Shown here piece after piece: positions 12,191 to 24,130 of a stretch of DNA of 64,000 nucleotides. Every line of letters starts with the position of its first letter. Position 1 is the first letter of the stretch. The notes below the pieces were generated by a model. That model saw only the letters and a program-made list of their open reading frames with translations, was not told the DNA's origin and searched no databases. This DNA is from Megalobrama amblycephala (lineage: Eukaryota; Chordata; Actinopteri; Cypriniformes; Xenocyprididae). The translations under genes and the position numbers were made by a program. Location: contig NC_063044.1 of NCBI RefSeq assembly GCF_018812025.1, positions 41,905,243 through 41,969,242 of the forward strand, written 5' to 3'.

Positions 12191-12241
12191 ATGTGCCTTT
12201 TAGACCTGGAATATGCGATTTCCAAAACGGATTACATTTAG
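12191..12241 (+). other. uORF of 16 codons
   Basis: ATG at 12191 (context aaaATGt, A at -3) reads 16 codons to TAG at 12239-12241 in the predicted hs3st2 leader. The peptide has no recognised similarity. It is upstream of, and separate from, the main ORF, so reinitiation is possible. Confidence 0.35.
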
Positions 12242-12510
12242 TAAGATGTGTCACATTACCAGGTCAAACAAAGGGATTACCTTAAACATTTTCAACTCTA
12301 TATCAGCACAGAATCAAGTGCGTTGCGGAAGTCCGTTGCTGAGGTGATTTAACGTAGTCAAAAGTGACACGACGTTGAAACTAAAGGGCAGTGGAATTAC
12401 ATATGCTGTTTGCTCATTTGGAAACTTTATCTTGTTATTGATACCTGTTCTTCTCAGACTTTCTGTCATCTTATGTGTCCGGTCGGAAATATTAACTATC
12501 ATTTTCCCAA

Positions 12511-12630
12511 ATGAGATGTAAGTTCGCGCCTTCGGAGTTGATGGGGAGCACGAGACAACCAGCGAACCTCACTGAGAAACTTACGGAGAAAAACATGCCG
12601 TCTTTTCATCCATGGAGACATGGCATATAG
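12511..12630 (+). other. uORF overlapping the hs3st2 start codon
   Basis: ATG at 12511 opens a 39-codon frame. Two more in-frame ATGs lie at 12541 and 12595. All end at the same TAG (12628-12630), 8 nt past the first base of the main ATG (12620) and in another frame. The ATG at 12595 has A at -3; the other two have weaker contexts. A ribosome starting here could not easily reinitiate at 12620, so this should lower hs3st2 translation unless leaky scanning occurs. Confidence 0.45.
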
Positions 12631-13152
12631 GTTCCTCTCCAGCCGAATCGTGCCATCCTCAAACAGATTAAGCAGAAGATTTATTTTTATATTCACTATC
12701 TCTTTGTGTTTCATGTATCTATGCTACAGCATCATCTTCTGCTCGGGTACAATCATGCCTAACCAGAGATTGGAGGATCACCGCTGCGTCCATCTGAAGA
12801 ACATGGGAAGTAAAAAACTTTTACAGAAGTCACATTATTGCACTATATCAGCGAAAGCGAGAGTTATCTCGGATGAGACGAGGGCTGTGGGTCTCTTAAA
12901 CCTTACTGGCAACCAAAGCAAACATTCAGCCTTTCAGAAAACACAAGATGTGGTAGATCACAAGCAGAGTAATAACAGTAATTCGCCAAAATACGGGAAT
13001 AAGAAGTTGCCCAATGCACTTATAGTTGGCGTTAAGAAAGGAGGCACCAGGGCGGTGCTGGAGTTCATCCGGATTCATCCAGATGTTCGAGCTCTTGGGA
13101 CTGAACCACATTTCTTTGATAGAAACTATGACAAAGGATTGGACTGGTACAG
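12620..13152 (+). CDS. hs3st2: Heparan sulfate glucosamine 3-O-sulfotransferase 2, coding exon 1
   Basis: First coding exon of a Golgi type II enzyme that moves sulfate from PAPS to the 3-OH of glucosamine in heparan sulfate. It encodes residues 1-177 and two bases of codon 178. Seen: a short basic cytoplasmic tail opening MAYR; a hydrophobic signal-anchor at about residues 21-40; a variable stem (about 41-128) with N-glycosylation sequons at N94, N98 and N118; then the sulfotransferase domain with the PAPS 5'-phosphosulfate loop KKGGTRA (139-145) and the TEPHFFD motif (161-167), whose E162 aligns with the family's catalytic base. The MAYR start, the stem motif KLLQKS and the stretch before the PAPS loop fit mammalian HS3ST2 better than HS3ST4 or HS3ST3. 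The ATG has a strong context (G at -3, G at +4). The frame meets TAG just after the donor, so splicing is required. The isoform call is from memory of family sequences; the family itself is certain. Confidence 0.95.
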
Positions 13153-13156
13153 GTAG

Positions 13157-14390
13157 GGTTTTTATTATTTTCTTTTCTTTTTTTCCTTCCCTGGCTTTTT
13201 GCATTGGTATTCTGAATAATAATTGAATAAGGCAATTGTCTTATTCAATAATAATACAATTTATTTATTAAATTTATGCAATATTACACAAGTGCTGCTG
13301 TACTGAATATTGACTGCAGGTAATCACAGCCATGCCGACATTCAATACTACAGCACAATTGCAAGAATTATATTAATATTTCTAGAAATAATGAACTTAA
13401 TAACTTAAGTAACTTGCAACTCAGACAAATATTGGCCTGTTAGTATGTTTCTTTTCCACCCATGAAAATACTTCCAACTTCCAAAACAAGTCAAGCTATG
13501 TGTCATCAAGCTGTGCACATACTAAAATCCAGACTGGAATTAATAATATGAGCAGAGTGGAGTGGCACAGATTTCTCTTCCCGGCTTAAAAAGTTTCAGT
13601 ATTATTTTCTTCCCTATTGTGTACAGTATACTTGAGTTAAAGGGCTTATCGAACAAGAAAAAAAATGTAGGACAGGACTTGATTTTGTCTATTGGAAATT
13701 GATTGAATTGTTGTGGTTTGCTATTGCTATGATCTCATGTGAGTGACAGGTTGATCCCGCCTTTGCACCTGTAAACACATCATTAGAGAAGAAATGTCAC
13801 TGCAAGAGGGAGGGGAAGTTATTTTGATTAAAGATTACGCAAACACTTGAATTAAAAATAATGATGACAATAATAAAAACATAATTATGTGCATGTATAA
13901 ATCATTTATAATAAATACTACAATATAAAAAAAAAAAAAAGAATTACGAACTTTGATTTCATGGTGACTTTAATCACTCCAGCTCAAGCTCCACTCTGGG
14001 TTTTACATGCCCTTACTAGTGAGAAAAACCTGATCATGAAGAGAGATAAAAAAAACAACGTTATTTTTTTTCTAAACCTGCTAAATGTTCTCTGATGCTG
14101 TTTACAAGAAGAAGAAAAATAAATTGTTCCACGTTTCCAAAAACCTTTTTGCTTCAGGCAAACTATTCAGCATTCTTGGCCAATCAAATTACCTATTTAA
14201 TTATAAATTACCTAAAATTATGTGAAATAGATGTCACAAAGAAACTGTGCTCAGTATTCTGATCATGCCAAAAGTTGTACAAACTGTTTGTATGACAGTG
14301 GTAGTGTGCATAAAAAATATTCAATTATTAATATAAAATTTTTCTTTAAAAGAAAGGGAAGCTATTCCTTGGATAGCAACTATTATGATC
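13157..14390. other. Proximal intron 1, no further gene
   Basis: Contains only a weak inverted repeat at about 13290-13365 (TGCTGTACTGAATATTGACT against the distal CATTCAATACTACAGCAC) and AT-rich sequence. Confidence 0.5.
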
Positions 14391-15503
14391 CATACACCGA
14401 TCAGGCATAACATTATGACTACTGACAGGTGAAGTGAATAACACCGATTATCTCTTCATCACGACACTTGGGTGGGATATATTAGACAGCAAGTGAACAT
14501 TTTGTCCTCAAAGTTTATGTGTTAGAAGAAGGAAAAATGGGCAAGCGTAAGGATTTGAGCAAGTTTGATGAGGGCCAAATTGTGATGGGTAGACGTCTGG
14601 ATCAGAGCATCTCCAAAACTGCAGCTCTTGTGGGGTGCTCCCGGCGAGCAGCAGTGGTGAAGCGGCGACAGGGTCATGGGCGGCCAGGGCTCATTGATGC
14701 ACGTGGGGAGAAAAGGTTGGCCCGTGTGGTCCGATCCAACAGACGAGCTTCTGTTGCTCAAATGCTGGTTCTGATAGAAAGGTGTCAGAATACACAGTGC
14801 ATCGCAGTTTGTTGTGGATGGGGCTGCATAGCCGCAGACCAGTCAGGGTGCCCATGCTGACTCCTGTCCACCGCCAAAAGTGCCACATGAGCATCAGAAC
14901 TGGACCACGGAGCAATGGAAGAAGGTGACCTGCTCTGATCAATCACGTTTTCTTTTACATCACGTGGATGGCCGGGTGCATGTGCGTCGCTTACCTGGGA
15001 ACACATGGCACCAGGATGCATTATGGGAAGAAGGCAAGCCGGCGGAGACAGTGTGATGCTTTTGGCAATGTTCTGCTGGGAAACCTTGTGTCCTGCCATC
15101 CATGTGGATGTTACTTTGACACGTACCACCTACCTAAGCATTGTTTCAGACCGTGTACACCCTTTCATGGAAACTGTATTGCCTGGTGGCTGTGGCCTCT
15201 TTCAGCAGAATAATGCGCCCTGCCACAAAGCAGGGCGCATTATTCAAAGCAATGAGTATGAGGTGTTGACGTGGCCTCCAAATTCCCCAGATCTCAATCC
15301 AATCGAGCATCTGTGGGATGTGCTGAACAAACAAGTCCAATCCATGGAGGCTCCACCTCGCAACTTACAGGACTTAAAGGATCTGCTGCTAACATCTTGG
15401 TGCAGATACCACAGCACACCTTCAGGGGTCTAGTGGAGGCCATGCCTCGACAGGTCAGGGCTGGAAGGAAGGTGGTCATAATGTTATGCCTGATTGGTGT
15501 ATA
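14391..15503 (+). mobile_element. Tc1/mariner element with broken transposase
   Basis: Terminal inverted repeats TACACCGATCAGGCATAACA (from 14393) and its complement ending near 15501, followed by TA-rich flank. The element is about 1.1 kb, shorter than an intact Tc1 (about 1.5 kb), because of internal deletions. Same superfamily as the relic at 37948-38338. Confidence 0.93.
14537..15433 (+). pseudogene. Tc1-like transposase pseudogene
   Basis: Starts [10 protein letters not shown] and continues through a paired-like DNA-binding region, with an in-frame gap just after VGCSR where about a dozen residues are missing, and then frameshifts. The first catalytic region reads CSDQSRF (the aspartate is kept but the next glutamate is glutamine). 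The second reads FQQNNAPCHKA, where the catalytic aspartate codon GAT is AAT at 15209-15211. The glutamate in SPDLNPIEHLWD is kept. Spacing between the second and third positions is 31 residues, not the DD34E spacing, because a hairpin-forming patch replaces normal sequence. Dead. Confidence 0.9.
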
Positions 15504-16815
15504 TATAAACAAGCAAAAAACTAATTTAATCAAATAATATAAATTAAAGAGCCACTCAAAACTCTCAAAGAAAATATAAATTTAAAGCAAAACACATTCT
15601 ACAAAATTGCACAAATTTGAAAAAGAACAAGAACTGCCAAATGTGTGAAATGTCATAAAGGTAATATCAGCAGGGTGCAAAAATGATGAAAACTGCCTTT
15701 TTGTGGTGGCAGGAAGACAAGAGCTAAAAACTCGAACTGCTGACAAGAAGATGTTAGCAGTAAGTCATACTGAGAGAGCAGGAATGATAGCGTTTTGGCC
15801 AGAGACCCAGAGCGGAATGACACAGAGTGATTGCAGTGTTCGGTTTCAGGGGGAAAATATGCAGATAAAGGCCAATGGATCTCTTTCAAGAGTAAACCTT
15901 CCATAAACCCTGCCAGAGAAAGGCATGGATCATATTGATCAGTGGGCAGATTAAAATCAACTCCTTCCTTCCTTCTTCCCTTTCTACTGATGGGCTGCCA
16001 TTCAAATACCCATCGGGGAGCCGTTCGACTGTGCAAGAAGTCTGTGTCGATTCTGTGTGGCGTGTAGGGCTATGGCGCAGGGGTCTCTAGGAGACAATAT
16101 CACCCCTCCCTCTTTCAGCACGGCGTCTGCCTGCAGCTCAGCTTCAGTAATTACACACACACATCACATCCCAGCTCAGACAGGACAGAGAGCGAAATAG
16201 AGGACTCCCCATGGGCCATGTCCAAACGTGAGGGGGAAAATCCATAAAGCCAACAGTACATACCTGTGTGAGAGCAGCCCTTCAGCCATTAGCAGGTGTT
16301 GCTGCTTGTTCAGTCTGCTCGTCATCTGGAAACCACAATAAAACACACTCCTCCTCTGTTTACGTTCATTTAAGGGCAACTCCACTCACCCACAGCCTTC
16401 TGTGCTTAAATCAATTGAAGCGGATGTGTTTGTGAGATGTGTGGATCGATGCTAGTCCCTTGTATTTGGACACGGAGAGAAAAAGATGCGGGGGAAAAAG
16501 ATGTAATGAGAAAAAGTGCCAGGATGAAGGAAAGATGAAAAGGAATTCGGAGATGTTGCCTTGTGCCATGTGACTGCTAAACAAACAAATGCCCACAAAC
16601 AAGCTATTAATAGAGTAGATATTTTCTTTGTAAACTACAGCAAACTACCCCCCCCTATAATACAGTAGTTCTTGTGATGCGTATTAGAAAAACATTGGAT
16701 GCCAGGAACAGTTTGCATATGGCTTTGCTGGTAATGATGTAAATAAAGTCGCTTTGATATATATATAGCCTTGCTACTTTCCTTATAATTTATGTAATCT
16801 TAAATGTAAAATTCT
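15504..16815. other. Intronic sequence without recognised feature
   Basis: No coding sequence or clear transposon; a short CA-rich run lies near 16155. Confidence 0.5.
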
Positions 16816-16818
16816 TAA

Positions 16819-17222
16819 AGGGATAGGATACCCAAAAATGAAAATTTGCTGTTAATTTACTCACCCTCAGGCCATTCAAGATGTAGGTGACTTTTTTCTT
16901 CAGTAGAACAGTAAAGAAGATTTTTATCTAAAACTGTGGTCCTTGGTGATTCATATAATGCAAGTCAAAGGCTACTATTGCTTTGGAAGTCAAAAACCCT
17001 ATACAGGCAAAACAAAATTAATACACATGCTCCTGACTATAGATTGAAGTGTTATGAGGTGAAGTCTGGAGTGCGAGCTTCTCGACGCATAATGACTTAC
17101 ACGTGGGAGCTCAAACGTTGGGAATCTGTGAAAATCTGTGAGATTGCACAAGCAAATGTAATCTTTATTCTATATAATCTATAGAATTAATAGATATGAA
17201 TCTATATTATATTAAATATGAA

Positions 17223-17266
<44 letters not shown>

Positions 17267-17790
17267 TTGCAGTATCCAGGATAAGCACAAGCAAGTGCAA
17301 TTTTGATGGAAAATACAAAATATCTCTTGTAAACAAACACAGCATCAGCTCGTTTGCAAGTTTGCTCCCGCACATACGTCATAATGCAACAGAAAGCTCA
17401 TGCTACAGACTGCCATGGCAACAAAATTACAGGTAATAATGTTGGCAAATGGCTCATGACTGTTTGCCATGGTTATGGATTACACCAAACATGTATATAA
17501 TGTTCAGTTTCTAGCACAGACTGATCGTTTCGCTTTATAAGACCTCAATATATCACCAGGAGCCTCAAGTATTAATTTTATTTTGCCTGTATATGTTTTT
17601 TTTTTTGTTTTTTGTTTTTTTGACTCTCGATCTGACGGTAGCCGTTAACTTGCATTATATGAATCACCAAACAAATTTCAGCAAAAAAAACTTTTTTTTA
17701 AAATTCTACTGAAGAAAAAAAGTCAAAAACATCTTGGATTGCCTGAGGGTGAGTAAGTTAACAGCAAATTTTTGGGTGAACCATCCCTTT
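16819..17790. mobile_element. Inverted-repeat MITE, near-complete copy
   Basis: The left terminus AAAGGGATAGGATACCC and right terminus GGGTGAACCATCCCTTT frame about 970 bp. The arms pair far inward: ATTTACTCACCCTCAGGC against GCCTGAGGGTGAGTAAGTTA, and TTCTTCAGTAGAA against TTCTACTGAAGAA. The centre holds an (AT)n tract (17226-17266). No ORF. Related copies lie at 3620, 7370, 27720 and 48587. Confidence 0.85.
17226..17266. repeat. (TA)n microsatellite
   Basis: Uninterrupted TA repeat of about 40 nt. Confidence 0.95.
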
Positions 17791-18746
17791 AAGTTTTGTC
17801 AATAAATTTAATTACAATGATAATTACACTATAGGGATGTTACCAAAATTAAATCATTATCAACAAAATTTGCACTGCAGAGGAAACACAGAAGCTGAAT
17901 CTGGAATGGAGCTCAGAAGTGACATGAATGCATTTGCATTGCACAATTACAACTGCATAAATATTGTTTTGAGGTTCATGATTTACTTTTTTTAAATATA
18001 TAAATATAACATGTTGGAAAAAATGCAATGATACTTTTAAATATGAAACTAAACCACCAGTAGTCTTATTAAGGGAGTCACTGAGTCATTCATTCAATTG
18101 ATTTGTTCAGATGTCTGATTCATTCAAGAATGAAGCAAGTGACTGAACGGGTCATTGTGTTATCGACTCACCCGGTTCTTTCAAAAACATTGAATCATTC
18201 TGTAATGAAACTCCGCTGTGTGTTGCTCGGATGTGCACAACAGTTCTGCTGTGGCTTTGTTTGGAACTATGGCAAAATAGAGCAAAAATGGAAGTCACTT
18301 AATATTAACTACTCGTTTATTGAATTGTTGCATAAAATCAATGTCACATTCACAATCATGCTGATATTTGGGAAAACAGCACTCTTGGTCATGTGATGAT
18401 GCTTTACTATATCATATGTAATATATATGGATAGTTCAGCCATGAAACTCTTTTCACACTCAGATTGCTTTTCAACGTAACGTTCACAGCCAATGAAATT
18501 TATGCATTCATTACCACTTCCCTTTATAACCATGAGGCATCCAAACGAATTCTCTAACTCTATGTACTATGCAAATTCTTATTCTAGCCCTCCTCTTCCC
18601 CAGCACCACCTTCCCAGATCTGGTATAGGGGTATCTCCCTCTCTCTAGCAAAATTAACATGTTTTAAAACATGCTACTTTTTTCCAGTCAGGAAGGTAAG
18701 ATTTCAACTTCAAAAAAATAGCTTATCCTGGAAAGCGGATAAGCGC
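17791..18746. other. Intronic sequence without recognised feature
   Basis: No coding sequence or clear repeat. Confidence 0.5.
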
Positions 18747-19603
18747 TAAAGCAACACCATAGAACATTTGCTCACGGTTACCCCATGTGGTTGATAAGCG
18801 CAATTGTCGGTTACCAGTGTTACCAGCTTTTCCGTGGGGAGCGCAATACACGTGAATTTGTTAACTAAGCTGACGGAACCAGCGAATGCAGAAACTGCAT
18901 TTGGAAACCATGTCCACCGACCAGTTAAAGTACACTAGATCATAACGTGCAAGCTATCGAGACCGGCAACATTACCTTATCTCTTCTCTACCTTACCGTT
19001 ATAAATTGTGAACCAGTTGTGCAGCAATTAACAACCTGAACACAGCCTAATAACAAATAAGCTCAAAAGTACAGGACAGTAAGAAAAAAATTACATATAA
19101 GACTTATAAATCCAGTAGCAGGAAGGTTAGGTCTCCATCCGTTTTGCAACCCGTTGCCTCTTTCAGCTCGCACCAACAAGTGTAAGCCTGTCCAATATTG
19201 ATTCGTGTACGGGCTCATGTCCAATCACTCTCTCTATTTCTTTTCTTCGCTTGCTCTGACAACACCCTCTTTGGTTTCTTTGCTGGCTCTGCCATGGCGT
19301 TGGTTTTGAGACTTGCATATTAGATTGTTTCGTCTTATAGTTAGCTGTTGGCTAAATCCATCCAGGCTACAAGTAAAATATGTGACATATGCCATAAAGC
19401 AGGTCGCACTCTTCCACTGGCAGGGGGTGGGCGGGGCTGTGTGTACCGACCCGAACACGAAACTCGCAGAGTGTGGTTGTAGCCGCTAAGAGGCTGCTCA
19501 GGTAGCAGCGGCAGTAGAATTTATCTGGTTAAAAGTTGTTCTACCTCTGAAATAATTTTAGAGACATTATTTTCAGGTCGAAAAACTACATAGTGTTGCT
19601 TTA
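18747..19603. mobile_element. Non-autonomous DNA transposon (TAAAGCAACAC termini)
   Basis: The left end TAAAGCAACACCATAGA pairs with the right end CTACATAGTGTTGCTTTA (to about 19602). About 855 bp, with internal sequence of mixed composition and no transposase frame. Confidence 0.65.
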
Positions 19604-21085
19604 ATGTAGAGCACACATAGTACCATGCCTATAAAATTTGCACAAGCACACATTAACACAAATACAACTTTTAATCTCACACTAAGAAACTCATCAATAC
19701 TATTTGTGGACGGGTTAATTAAAATGCCACAGAGGCCAAGACACTGAAACAGTCCCCCTAATCCTTACTGAAAGCTATTTTATTTTAGCCACTGACATCT
19801 TGCAATAAGAGGACCAATAAGGGCTGCAATAAAGGGCAGGACTAATGAGAAAGATGAATTGGCTGATTAAGTTAAAAGTTCCTTATAAAGCCCCTTAATA
19901 ATGTGTTTTAGAGTCTTGTTTTTCATTTTACTTCAATCTTTGTCTTGGCAGGGCCCATTCATTAAATTCACGTAGTGTTGTTGAGATTACCCCTGGGTTT
20001 TTACTAGAAGTTGTCCTAGATGGAGTAACAAAGTCCTAGCTTGAAATAATAAGATCTCTTCCTTTAGCTAAAAAAAAGTGCAAGGTTTCAGGACAGTTTC
20101 AATAATTGTTGAGTTTTGTGTGCTCTACCACTCCGATGAAGCATACGAGAGACATATAATACATATGTGGCGATGCTCATTACTTTATTTTTAGAATGGA
20201 CAAGGATCCTTATGGCCTCATTTGTTGTAGGCAAACCTGTTTTCTCATTACGAGTGGACACTTGTGCGTCCCCTTGTGCGGTTCATCAAATCAAACAAAT
20301 ATTCTGCACTACACACCATCTAAACTTAAAAGGGCGTCTGAATTCTATTGATTTTATTATAGTTGGAAGTTCTTCAAGCAGATTCCCTAAGAAATCCTCA
20401 GATTGTAAGAGACGTCTTTTAACATTTGCTGGAGCCAAGAAATTCCTCCTGGTCCTCCATTAATTGGCTCGAAAGGGAAAGGAGCAGCGAAACACAACAG
20501 TCAGAAAGGTTGACGAGGACAGGAAGTTGGACAGAGCTTATTTAACTGGGAAAACCGCACATTTCTCCATGCACACTTTCTATTGCCCTGAATCACTAAC
20601 GGGAATTGCTAATCCCAGCATGGTTCAGAGAGTTGTAGATCTTCCTGTAGCATTAATTACCTACACAATTCTTCCTTGGATGTACCCCAGCAGGGAACGG
20701 CAAGCTACCGAGATGTTTTGATTTGGTGATTTTAGTGTAAATTACTCATTAAACTTGAGTGCCACTAGCAAGAGCGGCGAGTAAATACGAGCTACTCTGA
20801 GAAAGTGTGTCTACCGATGGGAGTCCATTATGGGACTGACTGGATTAAGGATGAATGTTGAATGCTTCGAGTCACTCTAGAGACAAACCACAGAACCGCT
20901 GAGGAGCTGAAGGTGAGCACTCAGATTCACTTAGAATGCTTGAAGAGAAGCAGTCATCATATATTATCATACATTATGGCATTCCACTGGCCCTCTGTTG
21001 TGCAAACTAATTTGTGCATATACCGGGCATATAAAACGCACTTTAGAGTTTAGCACATTTTATTGTGTTACTCTGTAATGCAAAG
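19604..21085. other. Intronic, apparently unique sequence
   Basis: No coding sequence or clear repeat. Ordinary base composition over about 1.4 kb makes it a candidate place for conserved regulatory DNA. Confidence 0.45.
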
Positions 21086-21086
21086 T

Positions 21087-21218
21087 AAAAAAAAAAAGCC
21101 AGACATTTTACTAAATAAATGACCAAAAAAAAAAGAAAAGAAAAAAAAAACTAAATGCACACTGCATGTATTTAATGAAAATCATGCCTTTGCTTTTACA
21201 CATGAAAATTACCCCTGA

Positions 21219-21290
<72 letters not shown>
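21087..21290. repeat. A-rich tract and (AT)n microsatellite
   Basis: Poly-A-rich runs at about 21087-21150, then uninterrupted (AT)n at 21221-21287. The apparent minus-strand poly-Tyr/Ile frame comes from the microsatellite. Confidence 0.95.
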
Positions 21291-22925
21291 TAGCATCATC
21301 TGAGACCACCAGTGCAGCAGTGAGGTGTTTCACATGCAGTAAAAACACACCTGTGCATGTGGGAGTACATTTCTAGGAAAATTGTTAACCATAAAGACCA
21401 AGGACACACTTCATAAACCTGCCTTGTACAGCAAAAAGAAATCTTTTGTTGGAAAAATAAAATCTCTTGAACCTTTAACACTACAATCTGTGTTTCGTGA
21501 TAACCTAACATTGCACATTAGAACAAGTTTTCATGCGTTAATGCTCCAAAAATATTCTTTTTCCAGCCTGGTCTCGTTATTAATATGTAGGTATTAATAT
21601 GTAACTTTCAAAGAAACAAAACGTACATTTTTAAAGATGCTGAAACGTACAATATTGGCCTATATCGCGCTAAAACGTAAAAATGTAAAATATTTAAGAA
21701 TCTTTCATGTCATAAAGATATATGAATAATTTCCCTTTTATCTTTTTGTAGATAAATGTAAGATCTCTAAACCCCATCCCGAACCTAAACAAACCCATTT
21801 TATACAGAATGTTAAAAGAATAAAACATGATGGACAGAAATGTGTAGGAAAATTACAATTTTAGTGAAAATTAAAACGATATTTTGAGCCGCTAATCCTA
21901 CACCTATCATCTTAAAATTACATACTCTTATAAATAAAAGAATAACAGACAAACAAGCATAATCACAATAATTTAATTATTGTGAAAATGCCAAAAGTGG
22001 TACCAGTTTAAATGATGATAAGTTGGAGTTGTGGCTGCAGTCGCAGTCCTTTCTGGCGGTAACAGTTTTTTTTATAGGGTACAGAGCAGAATTTAATTTA
22101 TTAATCCATGAAAATATGAATCCGACTTATCTCTGTAAAGGCACGCACTCATTTCAAATGCCAATCCACTGAAACACGGCATGTCGCAATTTGTGACGAA
22201 GCAGGTGAGAATCAATGAGCGTTCGATATCAGTGCCATAAACCATGTCGTAAAGGTTCTCGAGGGCGCAACTTTCAAATTTGAATCTTAATGAGTGCGGG
22301 CTTTGACTGTGACGGTCGTTGCTGAGAATGAAGTTGAAAATAAAGTGCTGAATTTGGATATGTTCCTTACAAACATATGGATTCTAAACATTTGGAGTTC
22401 AGCGAACAAATAAAATTGATGTGATTTGTAAATCTATGTTGTGCTTTGGTGTATCTTATGGTTGTATTGTCAGAGAAAACACCTTCTGTGTTGGACAGCA
22501 AACAAAATAAATATTACAAAAAGGTTAAACAATTACAGAAATTTTATTCATTTTAAGGTTTCAAAGTGTAGTCATTATGTAATCCTCCGAAACAAGTTTG
22601 CTGCACAAGTCACAAACATAAATGTTATTTCATATTAAGTATGAGTAAACTGCATTCTATAAATTCGACTAAAACATGACAATTAAATACAACAGAATCA
22701 AAACATTAATGCCAAGATTTTAATATTAATACATGGGAATTCATACACATTCACACTTGGATATGTAAATGATTTATGTTTTATTGCTGGTAATACGTAC
22801 GTATTTTTGCATTTTAGTGCTATAAATACGTCAATATTGAAGCCCCTCCTCCTGAAAAACACAATGTGCTCTGATTGGTCGGCTGGACCAGTGTGTCATG
22901 ATTGGTTAACCGCTTCAAGTATGTT
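21291..22925. other. Intronic sequence, unresolved
   Basis: No gene. The segment from about 21560 (GGTCTCGTTATTAATATG, several AACGTA words) to about 22820 (AATACGTACGTATTTTTGC) looks transposon-like, but I cannot define its ends. Confidence 0.35.
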
Positions 22926-22929
22926 TTAG

Positions 22930-23078
22930 ATTAATAATGCTGAAAATTCAGCTTTGCCATCACAGGAATCATTTCTGTTTTAAGAGATATTAATATAGAA
23001 AAAAAGTCAAAATTTCACAGTATTGTTTTAATGTATGTTTGATCAAATAAATGCAGACTTGGTGAGGATAAGAGACCA
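22930..23078 (+). repeat. Dispersed repeat fragment (TGATGCTGAAAATTCAGCTTT family)
   Basis: Shares AATGCTGAAAATTCAGC, CATCACAGGAAT and GATCAAATAAATGCAG, in the same order, with copies at about 48800-49110 and 55095-55440. Non-coding. Confidence 0.75.
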
Positions 23079-23396
23079 CAGAACCCTGATGTTTGTAGAT
23101 GAAATTCAATAAATCTAGTAGCTTCACTCCATTGGTAGTCAATGCATTGATATGCTTTTGTATAGACAAAGTTTGCAGGCAACGTCGACAATTGCAAAGA
23201 TTTCAGATGAAGGCAACTTAGGGTCGACGCAAAACCTTTAAATATTATTCTAATATTGTATTATGGTATAGCATTTTATGTGGATGCTTCTCAATTCATA
23301 AAGATGGGGAAAATTCATGGAGCTGCAGAAAAAAAAAAATCTAGAGAAAAACATGCTGCAGTCTGCTGAAATACTGAGACTTGGAAGATGATTAAT

Positions 23397-23535
23397 CTTC
23401 CAGCAGGACAATGACCCAAAAATATACCCAAAAAATATAATAGTTATACTAGAGTGGCATAAAGTACAAAAAAAGAGAGAGGGAGAGAGAGAGAAGTTCA
23501 TGCTTTAAAATGGCCCAAATCAAAGTCACTCTGCA
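23397..23535 (+). mobile_element. Tc1-like transposase relic
   Basis: CTTCCAGCAGGACAATGACCC encodes the QQDNDP-type second catalytic block of Tc1 transposases, and AAATGGCCCAAATCAAAG resembles the downstream WP-region codons. Everything else is lost and a GA-rich tract has grown inside it. Confidence 0.6.
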
Positions 23536-23593
23536 TCACCTGTCTCGACCAAAGAAAGTAACTGCTGGAGTGAAGATAAGGGATGCTAAGTTA

Positions 23594-24130
23594 GGAGTGT
23601 AATGGATTGTAGTGGACCAGGCCCCACGGTTCAGAGCGCATGCGATTCACAGTTTAATTGTGACTTTAACCTTCCTGTTTTAGTGAGTTTACAGCATTCA
23701 AGCAAGTAAACAATTGAGAAAGAAAACGGATGCATTATTGGAATCATTGCATTAGCTCAACTTAAAATAACAACAGCCTAATGTACTTTCTGCTGTCATT
23801 AATGATAATCAAACAAAAGGCAAAAAGAAAATAACTTTTGTAGCTTTAACAAAGATGAATTATATTTAGTTTATACGGTGAAGACTACGCAGTGTTATTT
23901 TACAATGTCTGTAATACTGTTAGACCTATACTTGAAAAACTGAAACACTATTTATTTCATTTGTTCTATTGCATCTGTCTGTTTATGTGCCCATATTCTA
24001 ATACCAACTTTTCATTTGTCTTAATGAAATATTGATAAAAAAAAAATATTGTTTTTCATTAGTTAGGCTAGTAGCTTTTGCTGTGGTATCAAAGTACTTA
24101 TAGTGTTCTTTAAATAATAAATAGAAAGCA
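23594..24130 (+). mobile_element. hAT-like non-autonomous element, copy 1
   Basis: Starts near TAGGAGTGTAATGGATTG, with CACGGTTCAGAGCGCATG behind it. The interior shares ACAGCCTAAT...TGTCATTAATG and AGATGAATTATAT...ACGGTGAAGA words with 55830-56437, whose right end AACCGTTGCACCCCTAA is the inverse of this start. Diverged. Confidence 0.6.

Noticed and set aside
11863..12225. 120-codon minus-strand frame overlapping the hs3st2 promoter
   Set aside because: No recognisable domain and low-complexity composition; overlaps the likely promoter and leader on the opposite strand.
13026..13226. Alternative plus-strand frame over the 3' end of exon 1
   Set aside because: Shadow of the hs3st2 frame, which carries all the conserved motifs.
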